The position numbers and the translations under genes were made by a program. From Planctomycetaceae bacterium (GTDB lineage Bacteria; Planctomycetota; Phycisphaerae; Phycisphaerales; UBA1924): DNA of 62,488 nt. The stretch lies in the NCBI GenBank assembly GCA_027487735.1, contig JAIYDA010000006.1, positions 1 to 62,488 on the forward strand, given 5' to 3'. This document shows, piece after piece, positions 24,527 to 33,926 of this stretch (its first letter is position 1; the number at the start of each line of letters is the position of its first letter). Below the pieces are notes generated by a model. That model did no database searches, had not been told where the DNA came from, and was given only the letters and a program-made list of their open reading frames with translations.

Positions 24527-25486
24527 TTAGCGGGGGTCCATCATCTGGTCGTCGCCTTCGGCGGGCTTGCCCTCTTGCTTGGGGGCCTTGCCCTCTTTGC
24601 CCTGCTTGCCGGGCTTGCCGTCCTTGCCGCGCTCTTCACGCAGCGTGCGGAGGAACTCGCGACGCTCCTCGGGGGTCATGTTGCGGAGCTTCTCGCGCTG
24701 CTCCTCGGTGAGGCGCGGGCCTTCGCCCTCGCCGCGGCCCTGCATGCGGCCTTCACCACGGCCCTGCCCCTCGCGAAGCTGCTCGCGCATCTTTTCGCCC
24801 TGCTGCTTCACGTAGGTCTTCTGCTCCTCGGTGAGGACCGCGACCATCGCGGCGTGCGCGTCGGCGGCCTTGGGCGCACCCTCGACGATGGCGAGGAGCT
24901 GCTCGCGAGCTTCGCGGGCCTTGGCTTCGTCAACGGCTTGCTCGCCCTCGTTCGCGCCCTCAGCCTTGCGCTCGGGGCGGGGCTGGTCGGCGCCCTTTGC
25001 GGGCTCGGTCACGGTGCTCAGGTCGCGCAGGGAGGCGATGTCGTCGCTCATGCGGAGGAAGCCATCCACGCGGCGACGCTCGCGGGCGGGGAGCTGGCTG
25101 CGAAGCTGCTCGACGGTCGCCTTGTTCGCGCTCACGTAGCTCTGCATGCTGTCGACGAACTGCTCGTTGGCTTGCTTGATGGTCGCGAGCTGCGCGTCGG
25201 TCAGGCGCAGGCCTGCGGGGGCATCATCCTTCTGCAGGCTGAGCAGGGCACGCAGGAAGCCGCGGTGCGGGATGCGCTGGGCGCCCTCGCGGGCTGCCTC
25301 GCGCCCGCCGGGCGTGCCGGCGAGCTTGCGGGGCTGGCCCTGCACGCTCTCGTCCTTCACCTTGGGGCCACCCAGGCCATCATCGGCGAGGGCTGGAGCG
25401 CAAAGAGCAGTGCCAGCGAGCAGCGTGAGTGCGAGCAGCGACGAGCGACGGAGCCAGTTCAGAGAGAGAAAGTTGGTACGGTTCAT
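24527..25486 (-). CDS. exported charged helical protein (Spy/LTXXQ-like)
   Basis: 319 residues with a Sec signal peptide (LLALTLLAGTALCAPALADD, cleavage after ALA). The mature protein is helical and very rich in Glu, Arg, Lys and Gln. It has motifs like LTDAQLATIKQANEQF and LTEEQREKLRNMTPEERREF, which resemble the LTxxQ repeats of Spy/CpxP periplasmic chaperones and the heavy-metal sensor CnrX family. The C-terminus is a Lys/Gly/Glu tail with no fold. AAGGA lies 6 nt before the ATG. A periplasmic stress or chaperone role is an inference from the repeats only. Confidence 0.65.
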   Translation of the reverse strand: MNRTNFLSLNWLRRSSLLALTLLAGTALCAPALADDGLGGPKVKDESVQGQPRKLAGTPGGREAAREGAQRIPHRGFLRALLSLQKDDAPAGLRLTDAQLATIKQANEQFVDSMQSYVSANKATVEQLRSQLPARERRRVDGFLRMSDDIASLRDLSTVTEPAKGADQPRPERKAEGANEGEQAVDEAKAREAREQLLAIVEGAPKAADAHAAMVAVLTEEQKTYVKQQGEKMREQLREGQGRGEGRMQGRGEGEGPRLTEEQREKLRNMTPEERREFLRTLREERGKDGKPGKQGKEGKAPKQEGKPAEGDDQMMDPR

Positions 25487-25756
25487 GGCAAATCCTTACG
25501 AAAGTGTGCGGCAGGTGAAGCGCTGTTCGCGTGCCTGCTGCGGGTTGTGCAACGATTTCAATCGGAGCGATGTTGGCAAGAGGTTTCGTCCTCTTCCGGG
25601 ATGCTCAACGCGGGAGCGGCGGGGGTATTGCACGAGAAAATGGCGGGCTACTGGCCCCAAAGCCGCACAATCGGCATAGACGGAGGCATCGCAATGGCCG
25701 CCGCACGCGGAGCGTGGGGTACCCAAGGCAACGCGTGGCGAGGAGGCATGCCTGCG

Positions 25757-25768
25757 TATCCTGCGACC
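25757..25768 (+). promoter_or_regulatory. -10 element TATCCT of leaderless accC
   Basis: TATCCT (25757-25762), 6 nt, then the ATG at 25769. An AGGAGG at 25741-25746 is 22 nt from this ATG and only 1 nt from an earlier one at 25748, so it cannot serve either start well. Confidence 0.5.
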
Positions 25769-27172
25769 ATGGCCAACCTGTTCAAGCGAGTGCTGATCGC
25801 GAATCGTGGTGAGATCGCCCTGCGCATCATGCGGGCGTGCAAAGAGCTGGGCATCGAGACAGTCTGCGTCTATTCCACCGCGGACAAGGACGCACCCTAT
25901 CTCCAGCATGCCGACCGCGCCATCTGCATCGGGCCGGGGCCAGCGAAGGAAAGCTACCTCAACATCGCCCGCATCATCGCGGCGGCGGAGATCAGCGAGG
26001 CGCAGGCCATCCACCCGGGCTATGGCTTTCTCAGCGAGCGCCCGGATTTCAGCCAGGCGTGCCGCGATAGCAAGATCGAGTTCATTGGCCCAAGCCCCGA
26101 GGCGATGGGTGCGCTGGGCGACAAGGTGGAGTGCAAGAAGACCGCGAAGGCCAACGGCGTGCCCGTGTTCCCCGGTTCGCCCGATGCGATCGACGACGAG
26201 GACGAAGCCGTGCGCATCGCCAAGGACATTGGCTTTCCGGTCATCATCAAGGCCGCGGCGGGGGGCGGCGGTCGCGGGATGAAGGTTTGCCGAAATGAGT
26301 CCGACCTGCGCTCGCAGCTTCGCACCGCGAGCCAGGAGGCGCTGGCGGCCTTTGGCAACGGCGCGGTCTTCATCGAGAAGTTTTTGGAAGATGCCCAGCA
26401 CGTGGAGGTGCAGTGCCTGGGGGACAAGCACGGCAACGCGATCCACCTGTGGGAGCGCAACTGCAGCCTGCAGCGGCGGCACCAGAAGGTGATCGAAGAA
26501 GCACCCAGCCCGGGCGTGGACCGCGCGAAGATGCAGAAGATCTGCGAGGGCGCAGCGAATCTGCTCAAGGCCGTGCAGTACAGCGGCGCAGCGACGTGCG
26601 AGTTCCTGATGGACCGCAAGCAGAACTTCTACATGCTCGAAGTGAACACGCGCGTGCAGGTGGAGCACCCGGTAACCGAGATGATCACGGGCGTGGACAT
26701 CGTGAAGATGTCGATCCTCGTGGCGGCTGGAGAGAAGATTCCATACAAGCAGAGCGACATCACGATTCGCGGGCACGCGATGGAGTGCCGCATCAACGCC
26801 GAGGACCCCGAGCACAACTTCCGCCCCAGCGCGGGCCGGATCGACACGTGGCAAACCCCCGGCGGCCTGGGCGTGCGGATGGACACGCACGTGGTGCCGG
26901 GCTATGTCGTGCCGCCCAACTACGACAGCATGGTCGCGAAGCTGATCGTGCACGCCGACACGCGGGCCCAGTGCATGACGCGCACGCTGCGTGCCCTGCG
27001 CGAGTTCAAGGTCGGGCCCATCAAGACCACGATCCCGCTGCAAGCAGAGCTGATGCAGGACGCGGGCTTCAAGGCGGGCGGCGTGGACATTCACTATCTC
27101 GAGCGGCTGCTGAAGGCGAAGGAAGCGGCAAAGGCCGAGGCGGCGGCGCAGGTGGCGACCAGCAAGGCGTAG
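25769..27172 (+). CDS. accC: acetyl-CoA carboxylase, biotin carboxylase subunit
   Basis: ATP-dependent carboxylation of the biotin on AccB, the first step of fatty acid synthesis. The 467-residue protein begins MANLFKRVLIANRGEIALRI, the family's exact N-terminus, which fixes the start at 25769. Further signatures: HPGYGFLSE, the glycine-rich ATP loop KAAAGGGGRGM, HLWERNCSLQRRHQKVIEEAPSP (split here: ERNCSLQRR and KVIEEAPSP), NTRVQVEHPVTE and RINAEDP. Length is slightly above the usual 445-450 because of an Ala/Lys-rich tail. It is divergent from the exported-protein gene and separated from accB by 4.7 kb, unlike the common accBC operon. Confidence 0.97.
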   Translation: MANLFKRVLIANRGEIALRIMRACKELGIETVCVYSTADKDAPYLQHADRAICIGPGPAKESYLNIARIIAAAEISEAQAIHPGYGFLSERPDFSQACRDSKIEFIGPSPEAMGALGDKVECKKTAKANGVPVFPGSPDAIDDEDEAVRIAKDIGFPVIIKAAAGGGGRGMKVCRNESDLRSQLRTASQEALAAFGNGAVFIEKFLEDAQHVEVQCLGDKHGNAIHLWERNCSLQRRHQKVIEEAPSPGVDRAKMQKICEGAANLLKAVQYSGAATCEFLMDRKQNFYMLEVNTRVQVEHPVTEMITGVDIVKMSILVAAGEKIPYKQSDITIRGHAMECRINAEDPEHNFRPSAGRIDTWQTPGGLGVRMDTHVVPGYVVPPNYDSMVAKLIVHADTRAQCMTRTLRALREFKVGPIKTTIPLQAELMQDAGFKAGGVDIHYLERLLKAKEAAKAEAAAQVATSKA

Positions 27173-27223
27173 TGGGCAGGTGGTGAGCGCGTCGTCGCCG
27201 CCCGATAGAACGTCCACGCAACC

Positions 27224-27279
27224 CAGCCCGCCCAAACCAGCTTGCCCAAGCCAGCCCGCCCAAATCAGCTCGCTCAACC
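27224..27279. repeat. tandem 14-nt repeat made of two heptamers
   Basis: Eight consecutive 7-nt words alternate between cagcccg-type and cccaaac-type: cagcccg / cccaaac / cagcttg / cccaagc / cagcccg / cccaaat / cagctcg / ctcaacc. It fills the gap between accC and the methyltransferase gene. Confidence 0.75.
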
Positions 27280-27318
27280 AAAGCCCGCGCGAGGGCGATT
27301 GCGCAGAACCGGTGCCCC

Positions 27319-28185
27319 ATGCCCACCAACACCGTCGGCCTCTACGCCGATGCTCGCATCTACGACATTCTGCACGACACAGGCACCGGCAAGCAGAGCC
27401 TTGCCGAGGCGAAGTTGCTGCTGAACATCGCTCGCAAGGCGGGCGCTGGGCGGGGCGTGCGCGCGGGCGGCGTGCTGCGCTGCTATGAGCCCGCGTGCGG
27501 CAGCGGGCGCGTGGTGGTGGCGCTCGCGAGGCTGGGGCACGATGCCACGGGCAGCGACCTGGACGCGGGCATGGTGCGCTATGCCAACGCCCGCCTGCGA
27601 GCCCTGGGCCTGCGCACGCCCCGGGGCCCGGGCGGGCGCGCGGTGGTGAGCGCGATGGAGGCCGCGCCCAAGGGCATCGCGCCGGCGAGCATCGATCTTG
27701 GGATCAACCCCATCAACAGCATCCGCCACTTGGGCAGCGACAGCGCGATGCTGAAGCACCTGCGCACGATGCGCACGCTGCTCGCGCCCGGGGGCGTGTA
27801 TGTCGTGGGCATCTCGATGAGCATGGTGGGCCATGAGCAGGCGAGCGAGGACGTGTGGAAAGGCTCGCGCGATGGCATCCGCGTGACGCAGGTGGTGCAG
27901 TTTGAGCCCCCCACAGGCACGGAGCGCGGGCCCTGGGCAAGGCGCGAGCGCGTGATGAGCCACCTGAGCATCTTGCACAAGGCCCCTGGCAAAGGGCCAA
28001 CTCGCACGCACGAGGAGCACCGCGACAGCACCTACTGGCTGCGCACCTACAGCCTCACGCAGTGGCTCGACCTCGTGTCGCGAGCCAAGCTGCGCGTGCA
28101 AAGCGTGCACAGCACCGATGGCATCGCCTGCGAGCCCTCGACGCTTGGATACTACTGGTTTGCCCTCGGCGCAAACGAGGCGTGA
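27319..28185 (+). CDS. class I SAM-dependent methyltransferase
   Basis: 288 residues with a Rossmann-type methyltransferase core: the SAM-binding motif I CYEPACGSGRVVVALARLG (about residue 54), the acidic end of strand 2 in ATGSDLDAGMV, and motif IV near SIDLGINPINSIRHL. The N-terminus (LYADARIYDILHD) is like that of small-molecule methyltransferases. The C-terminal strand region includes STLGYYWFALG. The substrate is unknown. No Shine-Dalgarno or TANNNT box stands before the ATG. It follows accC after 146 bp of repeat-filled DNA. Confidence 0.85.
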   Translation: MPTNTVGLYADARIYDILHDTGTGKQSLAEAKLLLNIARKAGAGRGVRAGGVLRCYEPACGSGRVVVALARLGHDATGSDLDAGMVRYANARLRALGLRTPRGPGGRAVVSAMEAAPKGIAPASIDLGINPINSIRHLGSDSAMLKHLRTMRTLLAPGGVYVVGISMSMVGHEQASEDVWKGSRDGIRVTQVVQFEPPTGTERGPWARRERVMSHLSILHKAPGKGPTRTHEEHRDSTYWLRTYSLTQWLDLVSRAKLRVQSVHSTDGIACEPSTLGYYWFALGANEA

Positions 28186-28240
28186 GGCGTGCGGGGCAGT
28201 GCCCGCGACATGCTGCGCAGCGACTCAGAGCACCGATCTG

Positions 28241-28282
28241 CGAATGCCGAATGCCGAATGCCTAATGCCGAATCCCGAATGC
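28241..28282. repeat. heptanucleotide tandem repeat, cgaatgc x6
   Basis: Six uninterrupted 7-nt units: cgaatgc / cgaatgc / cgaatgc / ctaatgc / cgaatcc / cgaatgc, between two convergent genes. The reverse complement of the same word recurs at 43297. Confidence 0.85.
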
Positions 28283-28321
28283 CTCACGGCGCATACCGAG
28301 TGCGACTCCCCCACGCTTCCC

Positions 28322-30325
28322 TCATCGCACACTCTTGTCTTCGATATCCCGCTGACGGCTGCGCAGCAAGCGATCCATCTCCGCACGATGGGCCTCGAGT
28401 CCGTCGGGCTGCAAGAACACGACGTCAAAGGCGCGAGCCTTCGCTTCGTCTCCCGAGGCCTTCGCCTGCTTCACCTCTTCGTCGATCATCGGGCGATACT
28501 GCTCTTGCAGCGCGTCATACGCGAACAGCTTCAGGTCGTTGGGTGCGCGGCGGTATGCGCTCTCTGCATCGTCCAGCCCCAGCGTCATGATGAACTGCAC
28601 GAACATGTTGCCCGCCGCGAGGCGGAAGTCGCTGTCGAGCTGCTCCATGCGAAAGTTGTTCATGTCCACCGCGTTGCTGCGGGCCTGCTGCTCGAAGAAG
28701 TAGCGGTGGAAGAGCTTTGCCTGCTCGAACTGGCGGCGGAAGCTCTCGTCGTTGCCGCCCAGCAGCCCAGAGAAGAACGCGCCGTTGAGGTTGGCGTTCA
28801 CCTGGTTGATCATGATGCTCGGGCGCGTCGCGCTGTTGGCAATCTCGGTCACCACGAACTCGCTGAGCGGCACCGAGAATCGCTTGTAGCGGTTCGGGTC
28901 GCTCAGGTTCATCTCCGGATACTCGCGAAGCTGGCGATACCACTCCTGCGTCGTCGCGCTCTCTCCCTCGCGGGCATAGAAGAACAGCACGACGTCGATG
29001 AGGAAGTTCTCGTAGCCCGCGCTCATGAAGCTGAAGCCGCGCGTCTGGTACTGACCTTCGAACTTGTAGCTGCGCTGCCGCATGCTGTCGAGAATCTCGC
29101 CATACACCGCGGCGAAGCTGGGGTTGGGCACGCCCTGCCACAGCGTGTATTGCCCCTGCATGAAGGCTGGGAAATCAAAGTAGAGCTCGCCCGTGCGGAA
29201 CAGCTCCTGCACGCTCTGCGCCACCACGCGGTCGGTGTTCAGGAAGTCAAAGTCCGCCTCGGTCTCCTTCCGCTGCCGCGGCGCAGCGAGCTCCACGCCC
29301 CGTGCCGCCCAGAAGAGCGAGTGGGCCGCGGGCAAGCGCCAGTCGATGGGCCCATACTTCTCGGTGTAGCGCAGCATGCGCTCGGGCTCCATCTTGAAGG
29401 TGTCCACCAGCAGCTTTCGGCGGACGAACGCCGTGAGGGCGTTCCAGTCTTCCTCGCGCTTGGGGTCGTCCAGCAGCGCGATGACCTGCTTCGTGCGCGG
29501 GCCCACCTCGCGCTCGAAGAGATACCGCCGGCTGCTGCGCAGCGTGTGGCGGATGATCTCGAGCCTGCCCACAAACTCGCGCTGCTGCTGCTCGGTCTGC
29601 CAGTCATACCCCAGGGAGCGAACCTGCTCGATGAGCGACGCGGCGCCGGGCCGCTGCTCGATGAGCTGGTGCTCGGTGCGGGCCGCGTCGACGAACGTGC
29701 GGAGCCATTCGGCATAGACCTTGGTCGCGCCCTCGCGCGTGCGGGTCTTCTCGCTCGGGGGCGGGGGCGGGCCCATGATCATCGTCCACTCCGCCGCGAG
29801 CTGACGCTTGTAGAACGTGTTGGCGTCGTCGGTGTAGCCGCCGATCTTGTGGAAGTAGATCCACGCAAGCTCCTTGTGAATGAGCATGTCATTCGGGTTG
29901 GCGGGGATGGCCTGATCGCGCAGCAGCGCGATGCCCTGGTTCACCCAGTTCCAGCGCTCCTCGCGCGTCTGGGTCTGCACGCTGATGTTGTACGCGAGGT
30001 TCCACGCGTGGAACACCCACACACGCGGAAAACGCGGCTGCAAACGCGTGATCGCCTTCGCGAGGTCGACGGCTTCGTAGAACTTGCCGTCCTCCTTCAT
30101 GTCGTTGGCGCGCATCCACAGCATGTTCACAAACAAGCCGCGGAACGCCCCCATCGCGATGCCCAGGCTCACCTCGGGGCGGTCGCTGTCTGCCGCCTGA
30201 TCGGTGTACGTCAGCTGCGCGCGACCAGCGATGGAAGAAAGGTTGATGGAGAGCAGCATCGAGAGCGCGAGGCACCACGCCATCACGCCGCCCGCCCCCC
30301 ACTGCACCTTGCGTTCGTGTGTCAT
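28322..30325 (-). CDS. large membrane-anchored protein of unknown function, last gene of the SPFH/ABC operon
   Basis: 667 residues with an N-terminal membrane helix (about 12-32, GGVMAWCLALSMLLSINLSSI) and a long helical, probably periplasmic part. The stretch WMRANDMKEDGKFYEAVDLAKAI-TRLQPRFPRVWVFHAWNLAYN (broken here for length) looks like a TPR-type helical hairpin. No known domain is otherwise seen. GAGG lies 7 nt before the ATG. It is the sixth and last gene in the leftward series after the ABC-2 permease (38-bp gap), so it probably works with that exporter. I can name no reaction. Confidence 0.75.
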   Translation of the reverse strand: MTHERKVQWGAGGVMAWCLALSMLLSINLSSIAGRAQLTYTDQAADSDRPEVSLGIAMGAFRGLFVNMLWMRANDMKEDGKFYEAVDLAKAITRLQPRFPRVWVFHAWNLAYNISVQTQTREERWNWVNQGIALLRDQAIPANPNDMLIHKELAWIYFHKIGGYTDDANTFYKRQLAAEWTMIMGPPPPPSEKTRTREGATKVYAEWLRTFVDAARTEHQLIEQRPGAASLIEQVRSLGYDWQTEQQQREFVGRLEIIRHTLRSSRRYLFEREVGPRTKQVIALLDDPKREEDWNALTAFVRRKLLVDTFKMEPERMLRYTEKYGPIDWRLPAAHSLFWAARGVELAAPRQRKETEADFDFLNTDRVVAQSVQELFRTGELYFDFPAFMQGQYTLWQGVPNPSFAAVYGEILDSMRQRSYKFEGQYQTRGFSFMSAGYENFLIDVVLFFYAREGESATTQEWYRQLREYPEMNLSDPNRYKRFSVPLSEFVVTEIANSATRPSIMINQVNANLNGAFFSGLLGGNDESFRRQFEQAKLFHRYFFEQQARSNAVDMNNFRMEQLDSDFRLAAGNMFVQFIMTLGLDDAESAYRRAPNDLKLFAYDALQEQYRPMIDEEVKQAKASGDEAKARAFDVVFLQPDGLEAHRAEMDRLLRSRQRDIEDKSVR

Positions 30326-30363
30326 GCCTATGCCTCAGTGACTCTGCGCGATGCCTGATCGAA

Positions 30364-32409
30364 TCAGCCGTTGCCCGAGTAGATCGCCAGCTCGCGCTTG
30401 CGGAAGATCGCCACCCCCGCGCCATACAGCGCGAGCCCGACCGCAACCAGAAACAGCGTGCCGCCAAACAGCCCCGCCCAGCTCAGATGCTCGCCCGCGA
30501 CGAGCCTCGCCGTGGGCTCCAGCTCGCCATACACGCGGAAGATGTTGCCCACGATGCGCGTGATGAACGCGATGAAGTTCTTCCACGCAATCTCCTCACC
30601 CTCCAGCGTCGAGGTGCTGTAGACATCCAGGCTCGCGAGCATGTAGTTGCTCGTCTCGGCTGCCAGGAAGATGCTGAAGGCCACGAAGCTCGCCACCGAG
30701 AACGACAGGAACGTGCCCGTAAACACCCCCACCATCGCCAGGAACGCGAGCTTCACCCACAGAACGAACATGAGCCGCAGAAAGTTCGCCTGAAAACTCC
30801 CCGTGCTGTAGCTCAGCTCCAGCCCATCGGGCGGAAACGTGAACGACAGCTCGTTGGGAACGCGATCGAACAGATCGCCGTTGGTGATCTGCATCGTCAC
30901 CTTGCCCGTGTTGTCGATCACCGTGGGCAGCAGCTGCACCGTCATCTTCTGCCCCGTCGGAATGCGGCTGACGCGACCAGGGTCGATGCCCGGAAAGCTG
31001 ATGGTCACGCTGTAGAGCTGGTCGGGCATGTTCGCGCCCGTGTCGATGCTGTAGCGTAGAATCACCGGGCGATTCTCGCGCTTTGCCTCCGCCAGCCCCT
31101 CAAACACAAAGGTCTTGGTGCCCGCGGGCTCCACGGTGCGGAACGATGCATCGACCGCCTTCCGCAGGCTCTCGCGCATGGTCTTCTCAAGTTCGGTGAT
31201 CCGCGCCTGGCGCATCTCCGCCGTCTCGCCCAGGCTGCCCGAGGCGTCGCTGCGCTCAATCTCCGCCTGCACCCGGCTCTGCACCTCTTGCTCGTACAGG
31301 GCTTCATCCAGCTCGCGCCGGCTCGCCTGAATCGTCCGCCGCGCCACGAGCACCTGCGTCTCGAGCGCGAGGCGATCCTCGGTGATCATCGACCCGTCTT
31401 GCGATTGGAAGGCCACCGCCTCCCCCTGCGCGGGCTGCGTCCGCAGAAACTCCACAAACAGAAACACGCCCGATGCGCTCACGCCCATGAGCGCCGCCGC
31501 CAGCACGCTCACGCCCAGCCACTTGCCCAGCAGGTATTGCCAGGCCGACACAGGCTTGGTCATCGTCTGCCAGATCAGCCTGTCGCGCTGCTCGGTCGCG
31601 ACCGTCGAGACGCTGAACAGCACCGTGAGCACCGCGATGAGCCAGAAGCTCCCCGCCGTCGAATACTGCATGAAGCTCTGCACGCGATATCGCAGGGGCT
31701 GCGACGCATCCAGCAGCAAGGGCAGCGCGGCAAGCCCAAAGATGAGCAGCACGATGAAGATGAGCGAGACCTTCATCCGCAGCGCTTCCGTCAGCACGTT
31801 TCGTGCGACCCCCAGCACAGGCCCCGTGCCCGCCAGCCCCACGCCCAGCAGCCGCATGATGGCGGCGAATGCCGCGATGAGCACCACCAGCCCCACCACG
31901 GGCGGGCCATATTGCTGCAACCCCACGCGCGATGCCACGAGCAGCCCCAGCCCGCACAGCACCCCCAGCGCGGCATACGTCAGCCCAAGCCCCATCCACA
32001 CCACACCCAGCAGCAGCCCAAGCCCCGCAGCGAGCGTCACGCCCACCGTCGCCGTGCTGTGCCGGTTCGCCATGATGCCTTCGAGCACCTTTGCGCTCGC
32101 ATCGATCGCGTCCGGCGGCTTCTCCACGCCCGTGCCAAGGTCCACCTGCGCGCCGGTCTGCCCCTCGTCCGTCGGGCCCGAGGAGGCCTCCTGCGCCGCC
32201 TGGCTCTGCTCCAGCGTCACCTGCCCGGCATAGGCCTCGCGCACTTGCTGCATGCTCTGGTTGCGTGCATCCGCCGCCCGCACCGCATACACGATGAACG
32301 CCGCGAGCAGCGCGACCAGCACCACGCCCGACGCGACAATCTTGAACCATCGCCCGCGCTGGATGCGATCGACCTTGCCCACCCACGAGCTTACAACGCT
32401 GCTGATCAC
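30364..32409 (-). CDS. ABC-2 type permease with large periplasmic region
   Basis: 681 residues, GTG start overlapping the stop of the ATPase gene by GTGA, so translation is coupled. One helix at the N-terminus (WFKIVASGVVLVALLAAFIVYAV) is followed by a run of helices around 120-260, including SVSTVATEQRDRLIWQTMTKPVS. That segment is the typical ABC-2 exporter signature between helices. Next comes a soluble coiled-coil-rich insert of about 250 residues (from QDGSMITEDRLALE), and final helices at the C-terminus. It should form an exporter with the ATPase at 32406. The substrate is unknown. Confidence 0.85.
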   Translation of the reverse strand: MISSVVSSWVGKVDRIQRGRWFKIVASGVVLVALLAAFIVYAVRAADARNQSMQQVREAYAGQVTLEQSQAAQEASSGPTDEGQTGAQVDLGTGVEKPPDAIDASAKVLEGIMANRHSTATVGVTLAAGLGLLLGVVWMGLGLTYAALGVLCGLGLLVASRVGLQQYGPPVVGLVVLIAAFAAIMRLLGVGLAGTGPVLGVARNVLTEALRMKVSLIFIVLLIFGLAALPLLLDASQPLRYRVQSFMQYSTAGSFWLIAVLTVLFSVSTVATEQRDRLIWQTMTKPVSAWQYLLGKWLGVSVLAAALMGVSASGVFLFVEFLRTQPAQGEAVAFQSQDGSMITEDRLALETQVLVARRTIQASRRELDEALYEQEVQSRVQAEIERSDASGSLGETAEMRQARITELEKTMRESLRKAVDASFRTVEPAGTKTFVFEGLAEAKRENRPVILRYSIDTGANMPDQLYSVTISFPGIDPGRVSRIPTGQKMTVQLLPTVIDNTGKVTMQITNGDLFDRVPNELSFTFPPDGLELSYSTGSFQANFLRLMFVLWVKLAFLAMVGVFTGTFLSFSVASFVAFSIFLAAETSNYMLASLDVYSTSTLEGEEIAWKNFIAFITRIVGNIFRVYGELEPTARLVAGEHLSWAGLFGGTLFLVAVGLALYGAGVAIFRKRELAIYSGNG

Positions 32410-33821
32410 GATTGCTTCGCCCCCCCACCACTGCTGCTGTCCTTGCCACCCTCAAGCAGCATGTCGATCACGCCGCTGTCGATGTTGTCTTGCGGTGCTG
32501 GTGCTTTGCGCCCAGCCTGGGTTGGGTTCTGGTTCTGGCTTCCTGCCGGGGCCGACGAGCCGCCCGAGTAGCCCCCCGCTCTTCCGCCAGCTTGCGGGGC
32601 AGGCTCGCCCAAGTCGCGCTGCACGTCGCTCAGCAAGTCGCCGATCACGCCCGTGTCCGGGCCTGCTGCTTCCTTGCCTGCCAGCTTGGCTGCAAGTTGG
32701 TCGGCCTGCGATGCCGCCCCACCAGCCGCCCCACCAGCCATGTCCGCTGGCGTTGGCGCGCTCGTCGCCTGCACCAGCGCATCAATCAACTGCTCGCCCG
32801 ATCCCGCCGCCGCCGCACCGCCCAAGAAGCTCGCCGTCGCGCCGCCGCTGGTTGCGCCGCTGGTTGCGAGTTGCTCCTGCTTGGCACGCTCCACGATGTC
32901 GATGAACAGGGCCTCGAGCGTCTGCCTGGGCCTTGCCACGCGCCGGATGCTCTTCTCTCCATTGCTGCGATTGCGGATGACGCGATCGATCTCGCCGATG
33001 GTGCCCTCATCGAGCTGATCGACCTCGATGGTGGTGCGCTCCTGCGCCTCCAGCAGCGTCTCGCACGTGCCCTCCGCCCGCACCTGCCCGCCATACAGAA
33101 TCACCAGGCGATCGACGCAGTCCTCCACGTCTGCCAGCAGGTGGCTGCTGAGCAGCACGGTCTTGCCGCGCCGCCCCAGCTCGATGATGAGGTCCTTGAT
33201 CTGCCGCGTGCCCAGCGGGTCCAAACCCGTCGTGGGCTCATCGAGCACTAGAAACTCCGGGTCGTTGATCAGTGCCTGCGCGATGCCGATGCGCCGCTGC
33301 ATGCCCTTGCTGTACTCGCGCACCGGGCGGTACTGCGCATGCGTGATGCCCAGCATGTCCAGCAGCTCGTCGATGCGACGCTCCCGCGTGCGATAGTCGA
33401 GCTCGAACAGCTTCGCGTAATACTGCAGCGTCTCGCGCCCGTTGAGGAAGCCATACATATAGCTCTCCTCGGGCAAGTATCCCACGCGCTTCTTCACCGC
33501 CACGTCCGTCGGGGCCTTACCAAACAGCGCGACGCGCCCGCTGGTTGGGCGCAACAACCCAAGAATCATCTTGATGGTCGTGCTCTTGCCGCTGCCGTTG
33601 GGCCCAAGCAGGCCAAACACCTCGTTGCGCTGGATGCTGAACGACAGGTTGTTCACCGCCCGCGCCGCATCGCGCTGCCAAAAATCCTTGAAGACCCGCG
33701 AGAGCTGCGTGCACACCAGCACGTCCTCATTGCTCCGCGCTTTCACACCGCGCGACGAGCCCTGGGCTGCGGATGTTGCGCCAACGTTGAGTGAGCCGGT
33801 GTTGATGGGGCTTGCTTGCAT
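32406..33821 (-). CDS. ABC transporter ATP-binding protein with long disordered tail
   Basis: 471 residues from the ATG at 33821. The N-terminal 300 are a classic ABC-2 type ATPase: Walker A LLGPNGSGKST (about residue 70), signature YSKGMQRRIGIAQAL, Walker B FLVLDEPTTGLDPLG (about 190) and the switch His in LLSSHLLADVEDC. The last 170 residues are low-complexity Gly/Ala/Ser/Gln with short helices, unusual for this family, and could bind a partner. The downstream permease overlaps by 4 nt. Upstream, a 105-bp gap with a 17-bp direct repeat separates it from the SPFH genes. Confidence 0.92.
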   Translation of the reverse strand: MQASPINTGSLNVGATSAAQGSSRGVKARSNEDVLVCTQLSRVFKDFWQRDAARAVNNLSFSIQRNEVFGLLGPNGSGKSTTIKMILGLLRPTSGRVALFGKAPTDVAVKKRVGYLPEESYMYGFLNGRETLQYYAKLFELDYRTRERRIDELLDMLGITHAQYRPVREYSKGMQRRIGIAQALINDPEFLVLDEPTTGLDPLGTRQIKDLIIELGRRGKTVLLSSHLLADVEDCVDRLVILYGGQVRAEGTCETLLEAQERTTIEVDQLDEGTIGEIDRVIRNRSNGEKSIRRVARPRQTLEALFIDIVERAKQEQLATSGATSGGATASFLGGAAAAGSGEQLIDALVQATSAPTPADMAGGAAGGAASQADQLAAKLAGKEAAGPDTGVIGDLLSDVQRDLGEPAPQAGGRAGGYSGGSSAPAGSQNQNPTQAGRKAPAPQDNIDSGVIDMLLEGGKDSSSGGGAKQS

Positions 33822-33834
33822 GCGTACAGACCTT

Positions 33835-33868
33835 GAACGAACCAGCACTGAGAACGAACCAGCACTGA
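33835..33868. repeat. 17-bp direct repeat, two copies
   Basis: The word gaacgaaccagcactga occurs at 33835-33851 and again at 33852-33868, directly before the ABC ATPase gene. A related word occurs once near 60873. Confidence 0.7.
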
Positions 33869-33926
33869 CCTGCATTCCAACGAAACGAGCCCGACCAACC
33901 CGCCCCCAACCGATGGCAAGCCCAAG

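Noticed and set aside
25748-25768. ATG at 25748 as the accC start, with AGGAGG in front
   Set aside because: The AGGAGG is only 1 nt from that ATG, too close to work, and homologues begin at the MANLFKR position (25769).
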